Shown here: piece by piece, positions 1 through 6,600 of the stretch | Layout of the letters: each line of letters starts with the position of its first letter | How positions within the stretch are numbered: position 1 is the stretch's first letter | Assembly (NCBI GenBank): GCA_900766785.1 | Contig: CAAFWT010000154.1 | Coordinates: forward strand, 1 to 9,269 | DNA: 9,269 nt | Direction: 5' to 3' | Origin: an uncultured Paraprevotella sp. | Lineage (GTDB): Bacteria; Bacteroidota; Bacteroidia; Bacteroidales; Bacteroidaceae | Program-made: the position numbers and the translations under genes | The notes under the pieces: model-generated | Database searches by the model: none | What the model saw: only the letters and a program-made list of their open reading frames with translations | What the model was told of the DNA's origin: nothing

Positions 1-356
1 CCGGGACAATTGAAGATACCTATCTCTATATCCAGTTCGCCGGCCCGCTTGAGTGCAGCGTGCATTACTTCCCACCATTTCGGTGTGAGCACTTTTACCT
101 TGCCAGGCTTTACGTCATCCTGCCATATGTTGCCTATGAAGGCTCTTGTGATGCCTGCTCGTTTCATGGCTTCCAGGTCATGCTGTACTCCTTCCACAGA
201 GAGATTGTCGCTCATCCAGTACCAGTATACCGCCACTCTGTGCTCTTCAGGCACCTGCTCGAATTTCTGTTGGAGCACTTCCGCCCGTGCGGATGTGGCA
301 GTGAGACTGCTTAGGCACAGCAGTCCCAGGGATATTCTCCTTGCAATCTGATTCAT
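1..356 (-). CDS. Secreted glycoside hydrolase, GH106 (alpha-L-rhamnosidase)-like, N-terminal fragment
   Basis: Only the first 118 complete codons are present; the gene continues beyond the left edge. It begins at ATG 356-354 with a signal peptide (MNQIARR, then a hydrophobic stretch, with likely cleavage near ARA/EV at residues 25/26). The mature start carries blocks typical of GH106-like enzymes: PEEHRVAVYWYWMSDN (36-51), an HDLEAMKRAGI segment (59-69), PKWWEVMHAALKRAG (92-106), and IGIFNCPG at the cut end, which in this family leads into a WS.GGPW-like stretch. Family members remove rhamnose from plant polysaccharides such as rhamnogalacturonan in the periplasm or at the surface. The catalytic residues lie outside the window, so activity and substrate cannot be judged. 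The gene lies 49 bp downstream of the Smr gene on the same strand, with no TAnnTTTG motif in the gap, so co-transcription is possible. The family call is fairly safe; the substrate is inference. Confidence 0.82.
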   Translation of the reverse strand, partial: MNQIARRISLGLLCLSSLTATSARAEVLQQKFEQVPEEHRVAVYWYWMSDNLSVEGVQHDLEAMKRAGITRAFIGNIWQDDVKPGKVKVLTPKWWEVMHAALKRAGELDIEIGIFNCP

Positions 357-405
357 CTTATTCTGTTCGTGTAATGGTGTTTTTTGATTCTTTGCTTATC
401 ATCTG

Positions 406-1512
406 TCACTTGATGCACACCAGTGTGGCTCCAAATCCGTATTCGCGGAAGGAAGCATCCTGTACGGTGCATTGCTTGTATCGGTATTTGAGTTCCTGCA
501 GGATATTCTTGCGCAGGACACCTTCGCCCTTGCCGTGGATGAACACGATGCGCTTGCCTTTCTTCTTCAGGTTCTCATCCATGACCTTGCGGAATTCCTT
601 CATCTGAACCATCAGGATATCTCCGCTGCTCAAGCCATCGGTATTGTCAAGCAGTTCCTCAGCATGCAGGTCCACCACCAGTTCCTCTGGCTGTGCATTG
701 GGCTTGGAGGGTTTGGGCTTGCTCTCAGAGGGTTTCTGTTCCTTGGTTGGGGTTGCGCTCAGCAATGCTTCCTTGATTTGTTCGGCATCGGCAAAGGCAG
801 TTCTTATGGGCTTGTCGTCCCGCACTACGCTTACTGTCCAGCAGGGATCCCGGAAGAATTCATCGGGCTGGAACGTATGTAGTTTGTAGAATTTCGTGCA
901 GTCCAGTCGGAGTTCCGTGCTCAGGGCAGGCTTCAGCATGAAGGTCTTATCCTGTTTCCATGCCAGAGTCTGTATGCAGAGCCGCTCCCAGTCGGCCAGT
1001 TCCTGACGCTCTATTTCTGTGATAAAGAGTTTGCTGTTGGGCTCCACCACAGCATTGAACAAGGCACTCCAGGCAGCTCCGCTGGATTTCAGTATGAGTG
1101 TCTGCACATAATAATTACTGTCGTTTATCACATAAGCCTCAAAGGTGGTGGAGGAGATCTCCTTGATGTTTTCGGGCAGGAAACTCAGATAAAGATTTAT
1201 CTGTTCGGCGCCTTTGCGTTCCTGGGCTTTCGGCTTGAATGTGATGGGCCTGTCGGCAGGTTCCCAGTCTTCATCTTCCTGCCTGGGCTTCTTCCCTGTC
1301 TGTTTTACGGCATTCTCCACCACTTTCCTTGTGCCGGTGTTTACCTTTCCTATGTCGTAATCGTTGTCATCCACCACTACCACCTCTTTTCTGAGCATGG
1401 GAATCTCAAACCCATCTTCATCCTCCACCAGTACGATGTCTTTTCCTTGGAATCCACATATGCGTCCGCCTCCGACCTCGGAGAGGAAGCGTACCTTGTC
1501 ACCTATGTTCAT
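406..1512 (-). CDS. Smr/MutS2-type domain protein with N-terminal DUF2027-like region
   Basis: This 368-residue protein is probably cytoplasmic; no signal peptide or membrane segment is visible. Residues 1-50 (MNIGDKVRFLSEVGGGRI...) look like a small beta-barrel of the KOW/Tudor sort. A charged linker (about 51-100) leads to a globular region (about 103-250) of the Bacteroidetes DUF2027 type. A Pro/Lys/Ser linker (252-275) precedes the C-terminal Smr domain (278-368), which carries both hallmark motifs: VDLH at 280-283 and HGKGEGVLR at 326-334. Smr domains of MutS2 relatives bind or nick nucleic acids, and recent work links some to ribosome rescue and mRNA cleavage. The ATPase part of MutS2 is absent, so the role here is unknown. 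The start at 1512 is supported by AAAGGAG about ten bases upstream, the only clear Shine-Dalgarno sequence in the window. It is divergent from queA and may be co-transcribed with the downstream hydrolase. Confidence 0.9.
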   Translation of the reverse strand: MNIGDKVRFLSEVGGGRICGFQGKDIVLVEDEDGFEIPMLRKEVVVVDDNDYDIGKVNTGTRKVVENAVKQTGKKPRQEDEDWEPADRPITFKPKAQERKGAEQINLYLSFLPENIKEISSTTFEAYVINDSNYYVQTLILKSSGAAWSALFNAVVEPNSKLFITEIERQELADWERLCIQTLAWKQDKTFMLKPALSTELRLDCTKFYKLHTFQPDEFFRDPCWTVSVVRDDKPIRTAFADAEQIKEALLSATPTKEQKPSESKPKPSKPNAQPEELVVDLHAEELLDNTDGLSSGDILMVQMKEFRKVMDENLKKKGKRIVFIHGKGEGVLRKNILQELKYRYKQCTVQDASFREYGFGATLVCIK

Positions 1513-1518
1513 GTCTCT

Positions 1519-1525
1519 TGTTCTC
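1519..1525 (-). promoter_or_regulatory. Shine-Dalgarno sequence of the Smr gene
   Basis: On the minus strand the leader reads AAAGGAGAACAAGAGAC directly before ATG at 1512. The AGGAG core at this spacing fixes the start codon. This is notable because the other genes here have A-rich leaders without an obvious SD. Confidence 0.6.
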
Positions 1526-1545
1526 CTTTATTATTTCTAAAGATA

Positions 1546-1553
1546 CAAAATTA
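1546..1553 (-). promoter_or_regulatory. Bacteroidetes-type -7 element for the Smr gene
   Basis: The minus strand reads TAATTTTG, an exact match to the TAnnTTTG -7 consensus, 33 bases before the start codon. No convincing -33 TTG lies about 20 bases further upstream, so the call rests on the -7 match and its position in the divergent gap. Confidence 0.5.
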
Positions 1554-1598
1554 TAGGTTTTCTGTGGATTTTAGGGGCAGTCTGCACCTGAAATGCAG

Positions 1599-1606
1599 TA
1601 TCTTTG
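1599..1606 (+). promoter_or_regulatory. Bacteroidetes-type -7 element for the queA-Nudix operon
   Basis: TATCTTTG matches TAnnTTTG exactly and ends 18 bases before ATG 1625, predicting a very short 5' leader of about a dozen bases. A five-base inverted repeat, CTGCA (1582-1586) and TGCAG (1594-1598), abuts it. The -33 element is weak. Confidence 0.55.
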
Positions 1607-1624
1607 CAGGCAGAAACGAACAGT

Positions 1625-2875
1625 ATGGATACAAAACAGATACAGATAAGCGATTATAGCTATCCTCTTCCCGACGAGCGTATTGCCAAGTTCCCCCTTC
1701 CCGTACGTGATGACAGTAAGCTTCTGGTCTACCGTCACGGACAAGTAAGTCATACGGGTTTCCGTTCGCTGCCTTCCCTCTTGCCCGAGGGGGCGCTGAT
1801 GGTGTTCAATAATACCCGAGTCATCAGGGCAAGACTTCATTTCCGCAAGGATACCAGGGATGCGCTCACCCAGGGTGCACTCATTGAGGTCTTCCTGCTC
1901 GAACCGGCTTCTCCTATAGAGTATCAGGAGAACTTCTCCTCGCGTGCACACTGCCAGTGGCATTGCATGATAGGCAATCTGAAGAAATGGAAAGAAGGTC
2001 CTCTGCATCTTGCCATCCAGTTGCCTGGCGAGGACATTGTGCTTACTGCCACCCGACAGAGTCAAGCCAGCGGTACATCTCACCTGGTGGATTTCCAATG
2101 GAGTGGAAATGCCACCTGGGCGGAAATCCTGGATGCCATAGGCGAATTGCCTATCCCTCCATATCTCAACCGCAAGACTCAGGCATCGGACCTGGTTACC
2201 TATCAGACCGTGTACAGCCGTATCAAGGGCAGTGTGGCAGCCCCCACGGCAGGCTTGCACTTTACAGAGCGTGTGCTGCAGGAGATAGATGCACGTGGCA
2301 TAGAACGCCAGGAAGTGACCTTGCACGTGGGAGCAGGTACATTCAAACCTGTGAAAAGCGAGTGTATAGGAGAGCATGACATGCACACCGAGCATATCTC
2401 TGTAAACAGGTCCGTACTGAAAGCGCTCCTCCAGCATGGGGCAGAAGCGATAGCCGTGGGTACCACCTCTGTGCGCACGCTGGAGAGTCTCTATTATATG
2501 GGCATACGTGCACACCAACTCATGCTGGCTGCGGAGGACTCTGGTGATGCCGAAGAGCTCCATGTGCAGCAATGGGAACCTTATGCTCAGGATGCTCCGG
2601 CTCCTGCAGCCGTCGATGCCATAGGATGGCTCCTGCAGTATATGGATGCACATGAACTGGATGTGCTGCATTCCAGCACGCAAATCATCATCGCCCCGGG
2701 ATACAGATATCACATAGTAAAGATGATGGTCACCAACTTCCATCAGCCTCAGAGCACCCTGCTGCTCCTGGTGAGTGCATTCGTACAGGGAGACTGGCGG
2801 ACCATCTATGACTATGCCCTGGCCAATGACTTCCGTTTTCTCAGTTATGGCGACTCATCGCTCCTGATACCATGA
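1625..2875 (+). CDS. queA: S-adenosylmethionine:tRNA ribosyltransferase-isomerase
   Basis: QueA transfers and isomerises the ribosyl group of S-adenosylmethionine onto preQ1 in the anticodon wobble position of tRNA, giving epoxyqueuosine; it acts in the cytoplasm. The 416-residue product shows the family motifs in order: YPLPDERIAKFPLPVRD (13-29), FNNTRVIRARL (61-71), AAPTAGLHF (205-213), TLHVGAGTF (232-240), HTEH (254-257), AVGTTSVRTLES (277-288), VTNFHQPQSTLLLLVSAF (369-386) and FLSYGDSSLL (405-414). It is about 60 residues longer than E. coli QueA (356), mainly through an insertion at about 289-350 between SVRTLES and TQIII. The frame is open back to a TTG at 1604, but that codon lies inside the -7 motif TATCTTTG, so ATG 1625 is preferred. 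It overlaps the downstream Nudix gene by four bases (ATGA). No other queuosine gene is visible here. Identification is secure. Confidence 0.96.
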   Translation: MDTKQIQISDYSYPLPDERIAKFPLPVRDDSKLLVYRHGQVSHTGFRSLPSLLPEGALMVFNNTRVIRARLHFRKDTRDALTQGALIEVFLLEPASPIEYQENFSSRAHCQWHCMIGNLKKWKEGPLHLAIQLPGEDIVLTATRQSQASGTSHLVDFQWSGNATWAEILDAIGELPIPPYLNRKTQASDLVTYQTVYSRIKGSVAAPTAGLHFTERVLQEIDARGIERQEVTLHVGAGTFKPVKSECIGEHDMHTEHISVNRSVLKALLQHGAEAIAVGTTSVRTLESLYYMGIRAHQLMLAAEDSGDAEELHVQQWEPYAQDAPAPAAVDAIGWLLQYMDAHELDVLHSSTQIIIAPGYRYHIVKMMVTNFHQPQSTLLLLVSAFVQGDWRTIYDYALANDFRFLSYGDSSLLIP

Positions 2876-3396
2876 TAGCTATCGGAAAAGACAACTCAGA
2901 GGAGATGTTCCCCATCGTGGATGAGGATGGAAACATCACAGGCGCGGCCTCAAGGGGCGAGTGCCATGGGGGCAGCATGTTCCTACACCCTGTAGTGCAT
3001 CTGCATGTGTTCAATTCCCAGGGAGACCTCTTCCTGCAAAAGCGTCCTGCATGGAAGGATATCCAACCAGGCAAATGGGATACAGCAGTAGGCGGACACG
3101 TGGACCTGGGTGAGAATGTTCATCAAGCCTTGGTGCGTGAGGCTGCCGAGGAATTGGGTGTTGATATCTCTCCTCTGCAGGTGGAATCCATGGGGCATTA
3201 CGTATTCCAGTCTTCGCGCGAGAGGGAACTGGTATTCCCCTTCAGAGTGGTGTTTGATGGAGACGTTCGTCCCAGTGAAGAGACCGATGGCGGACGTTTC
3301 TGGCCTGAGGAGGAATTGCGTCAGGCACTGGGTAAGGAGGTCTTTACTCCTAATTTCGAAAGTGAGTATCAACGCCTGTTCCTCTCTGAATCCTAA
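2872..3396 (+). CDS. Nudix hydrolase, YfcD/IPP-isomerase-like
   Basis: This is a 174-residue cytoplasmic protein. The Nudix box is complete at residues 75-97: G75-x5-E81-x7-R89-E90, then E93, E94 and G96, the Mg-binding helix that hydrolyses nucleoside diphosphates linked to another group. The N-terminal part (FPIVDEDGNITGAASRGECH at 13-32, then HPVVHLHVFNSQGDLFLQKR) resembles YfcD and the Nudix fold of type I isopentenyl-diphosphate isomerase, a subgroup whose substrates are poorly known. The ATG lies in an ATGA overlap with the queA stop, implying translational coupling and one operon. No SD is visible. An internal Met at residue 12 is a possible but less likely start. The Nudix fold is certain; the substrate is not predictable, and a role linked to queuosine synthesis is conjecture based only on operon position. 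Confidence 0.92.
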   Translation: MIAIGKDNSEEMFPIVDEDGNITGAASRGECHGGSMFLHPVVHLHVFNSQGDLFLQKRPAWKDIQPGKWDTAVGGHVDLGENVHQALVREAAEELGVDISPLQVESMGHYVFQSSRERELVFPFRVVFDGDVRPSEETDGGRFWPEEELRQALGKEVFTPNFESEYQRLFLSES

Positions 3397-3429
3397 TTCC
3401 GTTTCACTCCCATTGGGGAACCTTCTGCC

Positions 3430-3485
3430 CTCTCTGAGCAGATTCTTATGACATGCGGGAATCTGTGAAGTGACTCATCAGGGAG
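3430..3485. other. Nested stem-loop in the convergent intergenic region
   Basis: An outer stem CTCTCTGA (3430-3437) pairs with TCAGGGAG (3478-3485) with one G-U pair. Inside it, a perfect seven-base stem CAGATTC (3439-3445) pairs with GAATCTG (3459-3465). It starts 33 bp after the Nudix stop and could protect the 3' end of, or help terminate, the queA-Nudix transcript. No U-tract follows. A further 6-bp repeat, GGTTTG/CAAACC, lies at 3502-3528. Confidence 0.35.
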
Positions 3486-3546
3486 AGGATGGGCCCCCAC
3501 TGGTTTGATTACGACTGTATCCCAAACCCTCAGCCATGATATACCA

Positions 3547-3578
3547 CAGGGGCGAGCCTCATAAGAGACCCGCCCCTG
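3547..3578. terminator. Candidate bidirectional terminator hairpin
   Basis: A perfect eight-base GC-rich inverted repeat, CAGGGGCG (3547-3554) and CGCCCCTG (3571-3578), encloses a 16-base loop that can itself form CTC-ATAA-GAG. It lies between convergent genes, 32 bp beyond the stop codon of the giant gene. Neither strand has a downstream T-tract, so it is not a classical intrinsic terminator; 3'-end stabilisation is the alternative. Confidence 0.4.
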
Positions 3579-3609
3579 ATACTGATGGGTTATAAATGTT
3601 CGTTTAGTC

Positions 3610-6600
3610 TTACTTCACCATCACCTTCTTGCCATTGATGATGTACAGACCCTTCGTGGTCTTCTCCACTCGTATGCCGTTGATGGTGTAGATGCCTGTT
3701 GACTTCACGTCTGTTTCTGCTTCAGCGCCTGTGACGCCCGTGCCACTCTCATGGAAGAGCTCAGCTATACGCTCAGGTGACAGGGCTGTGCTGTATACGC
3801 GAGCCACAGCAATATCACCACGCCATGCATTGCTTGCCTTGGTGGCTCCGGAGGGATCACCACCGATTCCAAACCAGTTGCTTCCTACGGTGGGGAATAC
3901 CACGTATCCGGGAAGATCCACGGTAGCTATCCGTTCGCCGTTGATGTAGATGCTTGCCTCGGAGGCTTCCTTGTCCCAAACACCTATCACGTGGTAGAAG
4001 ACACCATTCTCGATGGCTGAGTTGGCGTCACAACGTGCCCAGGAGCTGACGTATACGGGAGAAGCATTGGCATTGAAACGGAACACAGGTACTTCGTCCA
4101 CGATGGCAGTCTCAAAGCCTGTACCACCAGTCTGCATGGCAGAGAAGGGCTTGGCCACTTTGGTAGGAATGATATCGTCCACATAATCGGCCTTGAGCAC
4201 CATCTCCAGACTATGACTGTTCTCCAGACCACTGCGGAAGAGCATGTTCTGCTCAAAGTCCACCTTGTAGTAGTTGGCAGGGCCTGCTCCCCATTCATTG
4301 TCGAAGCTTGCCACGTTGCGTTTCATCTCCTCGTTGTAGTATGCTGTGGGAGCGCCTATAGTCTCCACCTGCATCTTCATGGGTGATGCGTCGTAGGCAG
4401 TTCCATCCTCGTTGAAAGCAATGTCCAGCATCAGCTCGGGTGCAGTCAGCCAGTCGGAAGCCTGGTTGGTGTAGGTGCTGTCGGCTTTCATACCTACCAC
4501 TCCATGTGTGGGATCAAGTACGGGGTAGGGGTCTGTACCCAGAGTCTGGAACCACTTGGGGTCGGTGGTGTTGCCTTCGTTGAGTATGTAACAGATGGCT
4601 CCGCTGGCCAGTTCCTCAGGTGTGATGATAGTGCCCTGAGCACCGAATACGGAGAACACATGCTTCATGACTGTGGTGGTGTTGCGAATGATATAGTCCG
4701 TACCATTGGCAAAGTAGAATCCGTTCACTTCGCTAATGGTCCAGCAGTTGGTGAATGTGCCCTTGCTTCCGCCGCCCCATCCGCTAAATGCAGCGCTCTC
4801 ACGTGCACCGGTTACCGTACCGGTCACATAACAGTTGGTGACGTAGATGTTGGCAGAATTACCCATATTCACTCCGTAGAGTCCTGATACGTTGGCACCG
4901 GTACCGTTTACAGTACCTTCCATGCCCAAGCTCTCTACCACGATGGTTCCTGCCGTATTGTTGCCTCCGATGATTCCCACGTAAGATGCTCCTTCTATAG
5001 AGCAGGTGTTGTCAAGCACGAAGTTGCGGATGACAGCTCCATCACCTACGTATCCAAACATACCTCCATAATTCTCCGAAGCGATTATCTGGAAGTTGCT
5101 GAATCGGTGACCCTTTCCGTCAAATGTGCCTCTGTAGGGGAGGTTGCTCAAGCCGATGGGTGCCCAGCCCATTCCAGTCATGTCCAAATCGGCATTGACA
5201 ACGGCAGATGCTGTGTTGTCCTCATTGGCAATGTTGGTAAATGCTACCATCTGACGAGGATTGTTGATTTGATATACGCCATTCTCGTCTTGGACGGGAA
5301 TCATGTTGAGGATAGTCTCCACGTTTAGGGCCTCTGCCTTACGGGCCTCTTCGGTAGAGAAGGTGCCTTCGTCATATGCTCTGTAGACCAGCTCCAGAGC
5401 GTCATATATCTCGTTCATCTCGGAGCCGTCTAACGAAGCAGAGATGAGCGTGGACACGTCCTCTATCATCTGGGCCTTTGTGTGCATGGCATAGTATGCC
5501 TCCTTACCCTCAATAATCTGTTCCAGAGTGGTACTCAACTGTGTCAGAGCCTCTATCTTGGCTGTTGTGCTGTTGGCTTCCTTGGCTGCGGCCACGTTGG
5601 CTTGGAGCTGTTCCTTCAGTGCCTGCGGGAAGTTGCGTGCAGGTGCCTGGTTCTGGTCCAAGGGGTCGTAGAGGGTGAGTATGGTATTGGCACGCTCCAG
5701 TTGCTCATTCAATATGGTTTCAACGGCAGTGGCGGTGGGGGCATCCTCCTCTGTTCCGCAGTAGACGAGCTTGGAATTACCAAACAGCAACTGGAAGCCG
5801 ATCTTTTCGGAAGCATTTCGGCGCAGACCTATGGTCAGAGTACCGTCTTCGCCCACCTTGGTGAGGACACCCACCTGATAACGTTCTCCATTCATGGCAT
5901 AAGCCATTGTGGCCAGACCTGGTGGGATGAAGCCTAAGGTGTCATTATCCTCTGTCTTTGTTGTGCTGAATCCATCATCATAGATGATATGGTCAACATA
6001 CGTTCCGATGATGGCACAGTTCACACCATCGATGGCTGTTTCCTTGGGCTGATAATCCTCCCTCACTACGGAAATCACGGATGTGTTGTTGTTGGCATAC
6101 AGCAGAGCGTGGTGGTCATAGGAATATCTGTTGCCTCCCGCCTTGCTCGTTGCGTTCATGGTGAGCATGTAATAGCCAGGTCTTATGCCTGTCAGTGTCT
6201 GCGAGAAGTTTACAGAGTCTGCGCTGTAGCTCTCGCCCACGTACCAGGTCTTTTCCTGTACCTGCTGTGCCCATGTGCTTATTTTTGTTCCTTCCCATCC
6301 GTTGGTTCCGTCGCTCAGGTCGGGATTGGTGAGGAGAGATGTAACGTCCATGCCAGGCTGATATCCGCCTGCGATGGCCTTGTTGAGCATCTCCTCTACT
6401 CGGTCCATTTCCTTATATATAAGAGAGTCGGCAGCCTGGTGTGTCTCTGTGATGTGGATATATCCTCCCAGTGGCCAGTTGTCATTGGGTTCTGCTGTGC
6501 TCATCAGGTAGTCCTCCAGAGCATCTCTGTCGGCACCGAAGAAGTCGTTGTGCTCATCCAGATAGGTGGATATCTCCTGGCACTTGGCCACGTAGGCCGC

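Noticed and set aside
1571..2743. A 390-codon open frame on the minus strand opposite queA
   Set aside because: queA on the other strand has every family motif. The antisense product shows no recognisable motif and would run across the divergent promoter region.
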